This document shows positions 1 to 8,289 of a DNA stretch of 64,000 nt, piece after piece. Numbering within the stretch: position 1 is the first letter of the stretch; each line of letters starts with the position of its first letter. Origin of the DNA: Deinococcus taeanensis. Its GTDB lineage: Bacteria; Deinococcota; Deinococci; Deinococcales; Deinococcaceae. The notes beneath the pieces were generated by a model that was not told the DNA's origin, did not search any database, and saw nothing but the letters and a program-made list of their open reading frames with translations. A program made the position numbers and the translations under genes. The stretch spans positions 124,001 to 188,000 of the forward strand of contig NZ_CP083458.1 in NCBI RefSeq assembly GCF_020229735.1, in the 5' to 3' direction.

Positions 1-271
1 GGCGTGAATGCCACCTGAAGGCCGTTGACGTCTGGTGGGCGGGCGGCGGGAGCTGGCCCACTCCCCAGGCCTGTGGAAGGCGCGGGGCGGGCCAGCCGTC
101 GGCTGGATGATGAGGATGCGTGGGTCAGCGTGGCCTGTCGGTGATTGCTCTGGAGAACAGTCTGAGCTGCCTGCTTTCAGTCACCGACGCCTCTCGTCAG
201 GGCAAACTCCAGCAGACTTGAAATCACTCTCCTGGGTCTGTGCCGTGAAAGCGTCCACTGTGTGGGCCGCA
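1..271. other. No supported gene
   Basis: Sequence downstream of the sugar-permease operon. The open frames here show no recognisable domain or convincing ribosome site. No T-run terminator is visible after the operon's last gene. Confidence 0.5.
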
Positions 272-1273
272 TCATCCCGGGTGGTCCTGGCGGGCCACCC
301 GGCTGGATTGCAGGACCACCACAATCAACAGGAACACACCGCGAATCACGTTCTGCCAGAACACGTCGATTGAGATGACCCCTTTGCCGTTCTCGAAGTT
401 CAGCACGTTGAAGATCAGGCCGAGCAGGATGACGCCGATCATGCTGTTGCCCAGGGAGCCTCGTCCGCCGGTCAGGAGTGTGCCGCCCACCACCACGCCG
501 GCGATGGCGGTCAGTTCCCAGCCCACACCTTCGACGGGCTGGCCCGCGCCGAACTGCGAGGCCAGAATCACGCCGGCGAGTCCGGCCAGCAGACCGGAGA
601 CCACGTACACCCCCAGTTTCACCTGATCAACATTGAATCCCATCAGGCGGGCGGCGTCTTCGTTGTCGCCGGTGCACAGCGCGTAACGGCCGAAGCGGGT
701 GAAGCGCAGCAGAACGACGCCGAGTCCCAGCGCCACCAGGGTGATCACCAGTGGCACCGGAACGCCCAGCAGGTCCCCCTGGCCGAGTTTCGTGAAGGCG
801 CCTGCCTGATCCACGGACACGGCCGTCTGCCTGGAGGCCAGCTGGGCGAGACCGCGGGCACCGAGAAACGTTCCGAGGGTCGCCACGAACGGTTCCACCC
901 GCAGGCGCGTGATGACCAGGCCGTTGAGCAGCCCCACGGCCGCGCCGGCCAGCGCGCCGGCCAGCAGGCCGGCCAGCAGGCCATGCGGGCTGGCCAGGGC
1001 CGCGACGACACTTGCCAGGGCCGCGACGCTGCCCACGGACAGGTCGATGCCGCCGGTCACGATCACGAACGTCATGCCGATAGCGATCAGCATGAACATC
1101 GAGTTGTACCGGAAGAAACTGCTGATGTTGTAGGCCGAGAGGAACCCGTCGTAGCGCCAGGCCGCGAACGTCACGAGCAGCACGAGGGCGATCAGCGCGC
1201 CCTGGCTCAGGAAGGGCTTGAGGTGGGTCCAGAAGGATGTACCAGGACTGCGGTGGGCGAGGGCCATACTCAC
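272..1273 (-). CDS. Sugar ABC transporter permease (YjfF/RbsC family)
   Basis: Inner-membrane permease of a carbohydrate (CUT2) ABC importer, 333 aa with about 8-10 hydrophobic segments. It contains the family signature TGGIDLSVGSV at about residues 73-83 and a late cytoplasmic loop (GGTLLTGGRGSLGNSMIG) typical of RbsC/YtfT/YjfF proteins. It is the last gene of the operon; its ATG overlaps the stop of the preceding permease by 4 nt, implying translational coupling. Two different permeases plus one fused ATPase and one binding protein match the E. coli YtfQ-YtfR-YtfT-YjfF layout, known to import galactofuranose. Substrate assignment is inference; the permease call is firm. Confidence 0.93.
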   Translation of the reverse strand: MSMALAHRSPGTSFWTHLKPFLSQGALIALVLLVTFAAWRYDGFLSAYNISSFFRYNSMFMLIAIGMTFVIVTGGIDLSVGSVAALASVVAALASPHGLLAGLLAGALAGAAVGLLNGLVITRLRVEPFVATLGTFLGARGLAQLASRQTAVSVDQAGAFTKLGQGDLLGVPVPLVITLVALGLGVVLLRFTRFGRYALCTGDNEDAARLMGFNVDQVKLGVYVVSGLLAGLAGVILASQFGAGQPVEGVGWELTAIAGVVVGGTLLTGGRGSLGNSMIGVILLGLIFNVLNFENGKGVISIDVFWQNVIRGVFLLIVVVLQSSRVARQDHPG

Positions 1274-2244
1274 TTCCTCCGGCGGTGCTGCAGCGCGACG
1301 GCAATGACGATAATGGCGGCTTTGACGATCAGCGCGGCGGAATCGGGGACGCCTTTGACGAGGAGCGTGTAGCGCAGCAGCTGGATGAACAGCGCGCCGA
1401 TCAGCGTTCCGGTCAGTGAGACCTTCCCGCCGCTCAGGGCGGTGCCGCCCACCGCCACCGCGGCGATGGCGTCGAGTTCCATGTTCTGGCCGACCAGGTT
1501 GGCGTCCGACGAGTTGTTGACGGCGATGGAGATCAGGCCGGCCAGACCGGCGAGCATGCCGCTGAGGGTGTACACGGCCACCTTGGTTCTCATGACCGGC
1601 ACGCCGGCCAAGCGGGCCGCTTCGGCGTTTCCGCCCACCGCGATCACCTGACGGCCGAACAGGGTGGTCCGGATGACCCAGAGGGCGACTGCGACGATGA
1701 TCAGCATCAGGAACACCTGGATGTTGACGCCGAAGAGTGCGCCTGAACCCAGGAACCTGAACCGGTCGTCAGGGAAATTGATCAGCTGCCCCCCACTGAT
1801 GACCTGCGCGATGCCCCGGCCTGCGATGAACAGCACCAGCGTGGCGATGATGGGCTGAATCTGGAAGCGCGTGACCAGGAACCCGTTGAAGGCGCCGCAC
1901 GCGCCGGCCGCCAGGATGGGCAGGAGAACGCCCAGCGGCACGCCCAGGTGGGGCGGCAGGCCACTGCTGATGAAGAGGAGCGGAGCAAGGGCGCCGCTGA
2001 TGGCCATGATCGACCCGACGGACAGGTCGATCCCGCCTGTGGCGATCACGAACGTCATGCCCACGGCGACGATCAGGATGGTGGCCGTCTGGGTCATGTT
2101 GAGGTTCAGGACGTTCAGCGTGAGGAAGTTCGGCGTTGTGATGACGTTGAACAGCAGCAGGCCCAGGAGGGCGAACAAGGCGCTGTGTTGTGTCAGCAGC
2201 GGCGCTCGTCGCGAAGCGGGAAGTTTAGAGTTCACGGCCGTCAT
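1270..2244 (-). CDS. Sugar ABC transporter permease (YtfT/RbsC family)
   Basis: First of two CUT2-family permeases, 324 aa and strongly hydrophobic, with the signature TGGIDLSVGSI at about residues 68-78 and a C-terminal GGTALSGGKVSLTGT loop. Its ATG lies 20 nt inside the 3' end of the ATPase gene and its stop overlaps the next permease by 4 nt, so the three genes are translationally coupled. It likely forms a heterodimeric channel with the downstream permease. The basic C-terminus (QHRRRK) is cytoplasmic by the positive-inside rule. The substrate is a sugar, probably hexose or galactofuranose by comparison with the ytf operon. Confidence 0.93.
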   Translation of the reverse strand: MTAVNSKLPASRRAPLLTQHSALFALLGLLLFNVITTPNFLTLNVLNLNMTQTATILIVAVGMTFVIATGGIDLSVGSIMAISGALAPLLFISSGLPPHLGVPLGVLLPILAAGACGAFNGFLVTRFQIQPIIATLVLFIAGRGIAQVISGGQLINFPDDRFRFLGSGALFGVNIQVFLMLIIVAVALWVIRTTLFGRQVIAVGGNAEAARLAGVPVMRTKVAVYTLSGMLAGLAGLISIAVNNSSDANLVGQNMELDAIAAVAVGGTALSGGKVSLTGTLIGALFIQLLRYTLLVKGVPDSAALIVKAAIIVIAVALQHRRRK

Positions 2245-3808
2245 GGGCGCCTCCTGGTGTGGCTCGAGAGCCTGCGACGCTGTTGTGGAGTGAAGGTTCA
2301 GCTGTCAGGCCGTGGGCCATGGCACTCAGGATGCTCTGTTCACTGAGTTCCCCTTCGGTCAGGTGCGCCACCGAGCGGCCGTCGCGCAGCACCGTGACGC
2401 GGTGACAGCCTTCAATCAGTTCCTCAAGGTCGGAGGAGATCATCAGGACGCTCAGGCCGTCGTCTGCCAGTTCGCTGATCAGGTTTTGAATTTCAGCTTT
2501 GGCGCCCACGTCGATGCCGCGTGTCGGCTCATCCAGGATCAGGAGGTCAGGTTTCATGCACAGCCACCGGGCGAGCAGGACCTTCTGCTGGTTGCCGCCG
2601 GACAGCTCGCGGATCGGCTGGTCGTAACTGGCGCAGCGGACGTTCAGGCGCCCTGCAAACTGCTCGACCACCCTCTGCTGTTCGGCGCGGTTGACGATTC
2701 CTGCTTTGGTCAGGCGGGGCAGCAGCGCCAGCGTGAGGTTCTCACGCACCGACCAGTCGGGAATGATGCCGTCGTGCTTGCGGTCCTCTCCGCAGAAAGC
2801 CAGGCCGTCACGGATGGAATCCTGGGGGCTCCTCCAGTGCACGGCGCGGCCCTTGTAGCGAATCTGGCCGGACTGCGCCGGCTCAGCGCCGAACAGGGCG
2901 CGGACGGTTTCGGTGCGCCCGGACCCCAGCAGGCCGGCCATGCCGACGACCTCCTGGGAGCGGACCTGCAGGTTCACGTCCTGGACGTGCCGTCCTTGTT
3001 GAAGCGCCTGTGTTTCAAGCAGCACGTCCCCTTTGTGCTGGTGCCGGACGAACCCGGTCTGGCCCTGCGTGGCGACGTCCTGCGGGTTCCGGCCGATCAT
3101 GCTGGAGATCAGTTGCACCTTGGTCAGGGTGAGCGGTCCCTCATAGATGGTCTGCCCGTCGCGCAGCACGGTGATGTCGCTGCAGGCGGCGTACAGCTCG
3201 TCCAGCCGGTGGGACACGAAAATGACGGACACGCCCTGCGCGCTGAGCTGCCGGATGACCCCGAACAGGGTGTCGACTTCGCGTTCATCGAGTGACGACG
3301 TCGGTTCATCCATCACGACCAGTTTCGCGTTCAGGGCGAGGGCCCGCGCGATCGCCACCATCTGCTGGATGGCGAGGCTGTAACTGGACAGCGGCCGGGT
3401 CACGTCCACGTGCACGCCGATCCGGTCCAGCTGCCGGCGGGCCTGGGCGTTCATGGCTGTCCAGTCGATCATGCCGTACCGCCGGGGTTCGTGGCCCAGC
3501 AGCACGTTCTCGGCGACCGTCTGGAGGCGCACCAGGTTCACCTCCTGGTAGATCGTGGCGATGCCCGCCTGCTGGGCCTGTTTGGGGGACGTGAATGCGA
3601 CCGGCTGACCGCCGAAGAGGACGTTGCCGTCATCCTTGCGGTAGGCGCCGGTCAGCACTTTGAGAAGGGTGGACTTTCCGGCGCCGTTCTGCCCGATCAG
3701 GGCGTGAACGGCGCCTCGCCTGACCGTCAGGTGCGCGCCTCTCAGGGCTGGCACGCCGCCGAACGCCTTGGTGATTCCGGTCATGTGGAGGAGAACGTCT
3801 TCAGTCAT
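2225..3808 (-). CDS. Sugar ABC transporter ATP-binding protein, tandem ABC domains (YtfR/RbsA type)
   Basis: Fused two-domain ATPase of 527 aa. N-domain: Walker A GQNGAGKST (about residues 39-47), a degenerate signature loop (SSYSLAIQQ) and Walker B VVMDEPTSSLD. C-domain: Walker-A-like GLLGSGRTE, a clean signature LSGGNQQKV and Walker B LILDEPTRGID. The second domain lacks the Walker A lysine, as usual in RbsA/MglA/YtfR proteins, so one site is probably catalytic and the other structural. The gene is separated from the upstream binding-protein gene by a 119-nt spacer holding two strong stem-loops, and it overlaps the downstream permease by 20 nt. ATG is preceded by a modest ACGAGG site. Confidence 0.95.
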   Translation of the reverse strand: MTEDVLLHMTGITKAFGGVPALRGAHLTVRRGAVHALIGQNGAGKSTLLKVLTGAYRKDDGNVLFGGQPVAFTSPKQAQQAGIATIYQEVNLVRLQTVAENVLLGHEPRRYGMIDWTAMNAQARRQLDRIGVHVDVTRPLSSYSLAIQQMVAIARALALNAKLVVMDEPTSSLDEREVDTLFGVIRQLSAQGVSVIFVSHRLDELYAACSDITVLRDGQTIYEGPLTLTKVQLISSMIGRNPQDVATQGQTGFVRHQHKGDVLLETQALQQGRHVQDVNLQVRSQEVVGMAGLLGSGRTETVRALFGAEPAQSGQIRYKGRAVHWRSPQDSIRDGLAFCGEDRKHDGIIPDWSVRENLTLALLPRLTKAGIVNRAEQQRVVEQFAGRLNVRCASYDQPIRELSGGNQQKVLLARWLCMKPDLLILDEPTRGIDVGAKAEIQNLISELADDGLSVLMISSDLEELIEGCHRVTVLRDGRSVAHLTEGELSEQSILSAMAHGLTAEPSLHNSVAGSRATPGGAHDGREL

Positions 3809-3825
3809 GGTGCCTCGTGAGAGTG

Positions 3826-3858
3826 GGGGTCAGGTGCCTGCCCAGCACACCTGACCCC
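3826..3858 (-). promoter_or_regulatory. Perfect 11-bp stem-loop between binding-protein and ATPase genes
   Basis: GGGGTCAGGTG (3826-3836) pairs perfectly with 3848-3858 across an 11-nt loop. No T-run follows on the minus strand, so it is not a classic Rho-independent terminator. The location fits an mRNA-stabilising or partial-attenuation element that keeps binding-protein mRNA above the membrane-complex mRNA, common in binding-protein-dependent importers. Function is inferred. Confidence 0.6.
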
Positions 3859-3868
3859 GCTGTGGCCC

Positions 3869-3894
3869 GGATCACCGGCCTGTGGTGGTGATCC
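3869..3894 (-). promoter_or_regulatory. Second stem-loop in the same spacer
   Basis: GGATCACC (3869-3876) pairs perfectly with GGTGATCC (3887-3894) across a 10-nt loop. It lies 33 nt past the binding-protein stop, directly before the 3826-3858 hairpin in transcription order. Together they make a tandem structured spacer. Confidence 0.5.
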
Positions 3895-3927
3895 TGTCAG
3901 CCTGTGCTGTTGCCAGTTGCGCTCCGG

Positions 3928-4896
3928 TCAGAAGGCGGAGTTAAGCATCTGCCTGGCGTTGGTGACGTCGAAGAAGCGGTCCTCGTTCACCAGTCGTGGG
4001 GCGATCTTCTTCCCGGCGGCGTAGTCCTTGAGTGTCTGGAACGCTTTGACCCCGAAGCGCGGGTTGCATTCGACGGTCGCACCGAGCTTGCCGGCAATAA
4101 TGGCGTTCAGCGCGGATTTCTGGCCGTCGATGCTGACCAGGGTGATGTCTTTGCCGGGTTTGCGGCCCGCTGTTTCCAGGGCCGTGATGGCCCCGAGCGC
4201 CATCTCGTCGTTGTGAGCGTAGACAGCGGTCGCTTCTGGATGGGCCTGAATCAGGGCTTCCATGACTTTGCGGCCCTCGTCGCGGGTGAAATTGCCGGTC
4301 TGGGACGCGACAATCTTGATTCCAGGGTATTTCCTGATGTAGTCGGCAAAGCCCTTTTGCCGGTCGATGGCGGGCGAAGAGCCTGTCGAGCCCTGCAGTT
4401 CGATGATTTTCGCCTGGCCTTTTGTCTGCTTGACCAGCCACTCTGCGGCGCGGCGGCCTTCGTCGTAGAAGTCCGAGCCGATGAACGCCACGAAGTCCTG
4501 GCCGGGTTTGGCGACGGTCTCATCGACTGTCCGGTCGATGACGAACAGCGGAATGCCGGCCCGCTTGGCTTCGAGCACGATGGGCGTCAGCGGTTTCTGT
4601 TCGCGGGGTGTGAGGAAAATGGCGTCCACGCGCTGGGCGATGCAGGAGCGGACGTCCGAGACCTGTTTGGCGGCGGAGCCGTTGGCATTCGTGAAAATGA
4701 GCGTCCAGCCCAGGCGTTTGGCTTCGTCCTGCATGGACTTGGTCTGGGCGAGGCGCCACGGGTTGTCCATTTCCGACTGGTTGAAGCACACGCGGTAGGT
4801 CGGCTTGACTGCCAGTTTGGGCAGCGCGCCTCCCTGCGCGAGCGCCAGGGTCAGGGTGGCGGCGACGGTGGACAGCAGGACAGTTTGAATCTTCAT
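3928..4896 (-). CDS. Sugar-binding protein of ABC importer (YtfQ-like, periplasmic)
   Basis: Extracytoplasmic solute-binding protein of the periplasmic-binding-protein-like type I fold, 322 aa. The ATG at 4896 is chosen because GGAGG sits 5-6 nt upstream and a signal peptide (MKIQTVLLSTVAATLTLALA) begins there. Blocks such as AIDRQKGFADYI, NFTRDEGRKVMEA, VYAHNDEMALGAI and LKPGKDI-like KPGKDITLVSIDG closely track E. coli YtfQ, the galactofuranose-binding protein, more than RbsB. It is the first gene of the operon, which faces a LacI-type repressor. Ligand: galactofuranose or a similar hexose (inference from family blocks). Confidence 0.92.
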   Translation of the reverse strand: MKIQTVLLSTVAATLTLALAQGGALPKLAVKPTYRVCFNQSEMDNPWRLAQTKSMQDEAKRLGWTLIFTNANGSAAKQVSDVRSCIAQRVDAIFLTPREQKPLTPIVLEAKRAGIPLFVIDRTVDETVAKPGQDFVAFIGSDFYDEGRRAAEWLVKQTKGQAKIIELQGSTGSSPAIDRQKGFADYIRKYPGIKIVASQTGNFTRDEGRKVMEALIQAHPEATAVYAHNDEMALGAITALETAGRKPGKDITLVSIDGQKSALNAIIAGKLGATVECNPRFGVKAFQTLKDYAAGKKIAPRLVNEDRFFDVTNARQMLNSAF

Positions 4897-5038
4897 ATGG
4901 GCCTCCAGGCACACAACTGAGGGTCATGGTGTGGCGGCAGCGCATCCGGGAGATGGCTGTGCGACTCCACCTTTCTCCTCTCAAGGGAAGGACGGGGTTT
5001 GCGGTTTACGGGTCCGCCAGGGTCTGAGATTGTGCAGA

Positions 5039-5052
5039 TGTGAACGATCACA
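5039..5052. promoter_or_regulatory. LacI-type operator at the ABC operon promoter
   Basis: TGTGAACGATCACA is a 14-bp near-palindrome (12 of 14 positions symmetric) with the central CG typical of LacI/GalR operators. It abuts the -10 of the ABC operon. A sister site lies at 5301-5314 on the repressor's promoter. Confidence 0.65.
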
Positions 5053-5081
5053 GCGTAAGGCGACTTCTGATCATTTGTCAA
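5052..5081 (-). promoter_or_regulatory. Promoter of the sugar ABC operon
   Basis: On the minus strand a perfect -35 TTGACA (5076-5081) is followed after 18 nt by -10 TACGCT (5052-5057). The last T of the -10 is also the first base of the TGTGATCGTTCACA operator, so repressor binding should block open-complex formation. Leader to the ATG is about 150 nt. Confidence 0.6.
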
Positions 5082-5272
5082 CAGACACACCTTCCGGCAC
5101 GCAGCCCGTCCGTGGTGCTGGGCCAGAACCGCCCACGTCTGAACGGCTGGAACAAACCGAACCGAGCCCCTTACACGGCAATGCGCCTCCCCTCTGAATG
5201 CAGCGCCGCACCGCCACGCCCTCTGCGTGTGCTGTCCAGGCAGGTCAAGGGCTATGGTCGACGCCTCTTGCC

Positions 5273-5301
5273 TTGAACATCCGGGGTCATCCTCCTAAGA
5301 T
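5273..5301 (+). promoter_or_regulatory. Promoter of the LacI-family repressor gene
   Basis: -35 TTGAAC (5273-5278), 17-nt spacer, -10 TAAGAT (5296-5301). The final T of the -10 is again the first base of an operator, the same geometry as at the ABC promoter. A start near 5308 would give a very short leader before ATG 5324. Confidence 0.6.
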
Positions 5302-5314
5302 GTGAGCGATAACA
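5301..5314. promoter_or_regulatory. LacI-type operator at the repressor promoter (autoregulation)
   Basis: TGTGAGCGATAACA resembles both the site at 5039-5052 (11 of 14 identical) and the left part of the classic lac operator. It overlaps the -10 and lies only 9 nt before the ATG, so the regulator probably represses itself. Confidence 0.6.
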
Positions 5315-5323
5315 GGAGAAACC

Positions 5324-6355
5324 ATGCCCCCATCCGTTCCCTCTTCGCGCGTCACGATCCACGACGTTGCCCGGCACGCGGGCGTGTCTCACCAGACGGT
5401 CTCCAGGGTGATGAACGAGCACCCCAGTGTGGCGCCCAGCACGCGCCAGAAAGTGCAGCAGGCCATTCACACCCTCCACTACCAGCCCAACCTGGCGGCC
5501 CGGACACTCGTCACGCAGCGCACCAGCACCCTGGGTATTGTCGGTTTCGGCCTGCTGTACTACGGCCCAGCGCAGATGATGCTCAACATTGAGCAGGCCG
5601 CGCGTAACCGGGGGTACAGCGTCACGCTCGCCAGCATCCCCGAACTCAGGGAAGCGGAAATCGAGCGCGCCCTGCTCGATCTCCGCCGGCAGAACGTCGA
5701 CGGCATCATCATGATCACGCCTCTCAAAGGCGTGGACACCGACCGCATCCGCGCCGTATGCGGGGCCATCCCATTCGTCCTGGTCGACGCCCCGGATGCC
5801 GGCAGCCTGTCCGGCGCGACCATCGATCAGAAAGCCGGAGGGCACCTGGCCGCGCAGCATCTGATCGCATTGGGCCACGAGCGAATCGCCCTGCTCTGCG
5901 GCCCCCAGCGGTGGCACGACGCGCGCCTGCGGCTCGACGGCTGGACTGAAGCGTTGAACGAAGCCGGACTGCGCCCCGTCACGGTGCTGGAAGGAGACTG
6001 GACGGCGGCCAGTGGCTTTGGCCTGACCCAGGAACTCCTTGCGGCCCGCACCTCCTTCACCGGCCTTCTCGTGGGCAACGACCAGATGGCCCTCGGCGCG
6101 TTGTGGGCGCTGCACGAACGCGGCGTCTCGGTGCCCCGGGACGTGTCCATCGTCGGCTTTGACGACATTCCTGAAAGCCGCTTCTTCCATCCGCCCCTGA
6201 CGACCGTCCGGCAGGACTTCGCCACGCTCGGCGCCCTCAGCCTCGCCACCCTCCTCGAGGCAATCGAATCGCCGGACACCACACCTCAGCCGCACGTCCT
6301 GAAACCCGAAATCCTCATTCGGGCCAGCACCACCACCCCGACCCCCTCCCCCTGA
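5324..6355 (+). CDS. LacI-family transcriptional repressor of the sugar ABC operon
   Basis: 343 aa. The N-terminal helix-turn-helix and hinge (VTIHDVARHAGVSHQTVSRV, about residues 10-29, then YQPNLAARTL) are canonical LacI. The rest is a periplasmic-binding-protein-like ligand domain (residues about 65-330) including FTGLLVGNDQMALGAL and VPRDVSIVGFDDIPES. GGAG lies 7 nt before the ATG. Transcribed divergently from the sugar importer across a 427-nt gap that carries two similar operators, so it most likely controls both the importer and itself, with a sugar (or imported derivative) as inducer. The identity of the effector is not visible in the sequence. Confidence 0.93.
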   Translation: MPPSVPSSRVTIHDVARHAGVSHQTVSRVMNEHPSVAPSTRQKVQQAIHTLHYQPNLAARTLVTQRTSTLGIVGFGLLYYGPAQMMLNIEQAARNRGYSVTLASIPELREAEIERALLDLRRQNVDGIIMITPLKGVDTDRIRAVCGAIPFVLVDAPDAGSLSGATIDQKAGGHLAAQHLIALGHERIALLCGPQRWHDARLRLDGWTEALNEAGLRPVTVLEGDWTAASGFGLTQELLAARTSFTGLLVGNDQMALGALWALHERGVSVPRDVSIVGFDDIPESRFFHPPLTTVRQDFATLGALSLATLLEAIESPDTTPQPHVLKPEILIRASTTTPTPSP

Positions 6356-6919
6356 ACCCGCCCGTTCAGCGCAGCGTCTGCGTCCGGTCAGGTCACAGGC
6401 GTCCCAGAGGAACAGCAGCGCCGTCCCTGATAGCCGCGACGTCGCGCCCGTGGTGAAAGTCAAGCTCACCACGGAGCCTGCCGGTCAGGAGCGCAGCCCG
6501 CAACTGGAGCACGCCGTGAGGCTGGTCCTGACCGAAGTGAACGCCAAGCCGCAGCGGAGGGCCCCCCGTGCCGGCCGCGAGCGTGCCGTGGGCAAGAGAG
6601 ACTCCCAAGCGTGAACGGCCTGGGTTCCAGGTTGGGGGCCGGAGGGCAGCTCGGAGAGAGGGAGGCCTGTGCCGTACCCTCGCCTTCAGGTGTGTCTCCT
6701 CCGAGCCTCAGGGGAGACCGGTCGGCCAGCGTGCGGGAGTTCGGTGGCCCCTGCCAAAGAGGCAGGATCAAGAGCGCGTGTCTTCTGGAAAGTGGCACAC
6801 GGCGACCGGCACCCATGCACCCGGTTGTTCCTCAAGGTGTTGGCCCCCCGGGGAAGCATCACGGAACAAGGCCGGCGCGGCGCGCACGGGTTGGGCTGAG
6901 CTGACCGGGTCCCTTCAGG
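6356..6919. other. No supported gene
   Basis: After the repressor stop. Short open frames exist on both strands but none has a good start or domain. An open frame around 6450-6610 on the plus strand (VKVKLTTEPAGQ...) may be a relic; it could not be identified. Confidence 0.4.
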
Positions 6920-7506
6920 TCAGGATTCCAGGAGGCAATGCAGGATGGTCTCGCGGTCATCCAGCGTCTGCGCCAGATCCAGCGAGGAGACACCAAGCGT
7001 GCCATGCTCAATGCGCGTACCACCCAGACCTCGGGGAAGCGGAATGCCCCCGGCCGGTGCGTGTACAGAACGCTGCTCATCAGGTGCAGCAGTTGAGGCT
7101 CAACGTACCGAATGTCAGGCACCTCAGGGGCATCCACCCAGCCGCGCCGGCTCAGCGCAAGATGCACGCTCCGTACTTCAGTTCCCCGGATCAGGAAATG
7201 AACCTCTTCAGGTCCTGGCACTCTGCCGCCCGCGAGAAACCCAAGGGGGCCGAACAGAGGCGTGCCCCAATGGCGCAGGCTGGCCCGGGCGGCAGCGAGC
7301 AGCCCCTGACTCAGTTCCGAGTCGCTCCACCTCGAGTGCCCGCGCCCTGAGAAATATTCCAGCAGACCAATCGTCGAAGCGACCCAAGGACCTTCATCAG
7401 GCTCGAATGACAGCTCTCGCGCGTTGATGTGCGCTTCCAACTGCTCATCAAGGCTCGGAATTTCCGGTGGAGGGTGCGCGCCCGGCGCAGAAGGGTCAGG
7501 CGTCAT
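6920..7506 (-). pseudogene. Hypothetical protein gene with a one-base frameshift
   Basis: From ATG 7506 the frame reads as an acidic, soluble protein to about residue 158 and then becomes Arg/Trp-rich. Shifting frame at the GGGG run near 7032-7036 restores a sensible C-terminus (blocks GTRIEHGTLGVSSLDLAQTL and DDRETILHCLLES) ending at a TGA at 6920-6922. Total length 587 nt equals 196 codons minus one base, fitting a single-nucleotide deletion (or a sequencing error). No domain recognised. The uninterrupted frame that runs on to 6859 is therefore probably an artefact of the shift. Confidence 0.55.
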
Positions 7507-8289
7507 GACTGCCAGTGTCGCACGGCACTCACCCAAGCGGCAAAGACTGCTGCCGGGGGTGCATAAGACAGTTCCTATGCCTGCGCGGCCTTCTGCGGCG
7601 TGGTGTGACCTGACCGCCTCCCGGCAGGTGTTGCTGGGTGGAACTCACCAGAGCGCTTCACGAAGTTGCTGAGCCTGCGGTAGAGGTTTTCCTGTGCCGC
7701 TGCTGTTGAAACACAAAAAATTCTGGAAGTTAGTTTTCACTCTGAGGTGTTGACTGGCAGAAAGGTCGCCCGGGTAGCAAAAAAATTAAATCGCCCGGTG
7801 TTCTACCCCTCGCGTGCGGTTGGAGGGGCCTTCCTGGCCTTCCTGTGAGGAAGGTGCTTTTTACATCGTGCAGAACGTCATTTTTGGATTGTGCGGTGTG
7901 GGGAGCCCTGAACGGTCTCCTGAGAGATCCCGCATGACCTGACGGCCTGTGCTTTTTTGACACTAATCCAAGTTGGTGTCGAATCTTTTGGATGCCGAAT
8001 GCAGACCTGGACAAGCCCACCTTGACGCCCACAGAGCTAACGCCGGGTGGGCGTCAAGGTAAAGGCGAGGCCGCTCAAGCTGGCCTCATGTCTTGACCAC
8101 GCACCGTAAAACCACCGTGAGGCGTCCGCTGCCCAGCTCTCTACGAGGGATTATTGACTCAAACCTTGCCTCTGGGCTCGCGCCAGGAAGTGGCCCTCCC
8201 GTGGCAGCCTGCAGAATTCACGCCTGCCCCCGCGGGCTGCCTTCACGGACGCTCCACGATGCGACAGGGCAGCCTGTACACTCCCCGAC
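7507..8289. other. Intergenic, AT-richer, one long inverted repeat
   Basis: 783 nt with no convincing gene. The middle (about 7700-8000) is lower in G+C than the surroundings and has runs of A and T, suggesting regulatory or decayed DNA. The inverted repeat at 8020-8059 is listed separately. Confidence 0.45.
8020..8059. repeat. 13-bp perfect inverted repeat
   Basis: CCTTGACGCCCAC (8020-8032) and GTGGGCGTCAAGG (8047-8059) flank a 14-nt loop. No T-run on either side, so more likely an operator or structural element than a terminator. No gene begins within 200 nt. Confidence 0.5.

Noticed and set aside
278..303. 8-bp inverted repeat at the 3' end of the last permease gene as terminator
   Set aside because: It lies largely inside the coding end and has no T-run after it.
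5252..6472. 406-codon minus-strand frame
   Set aside because: Antisense to the clear LacI-family gene.
7730..8032. 100-codon minus-strand frame ending near the 13-bp repeat
   Set aside because: No ribosome site, no domain, and its start lies in the inverted repeat.
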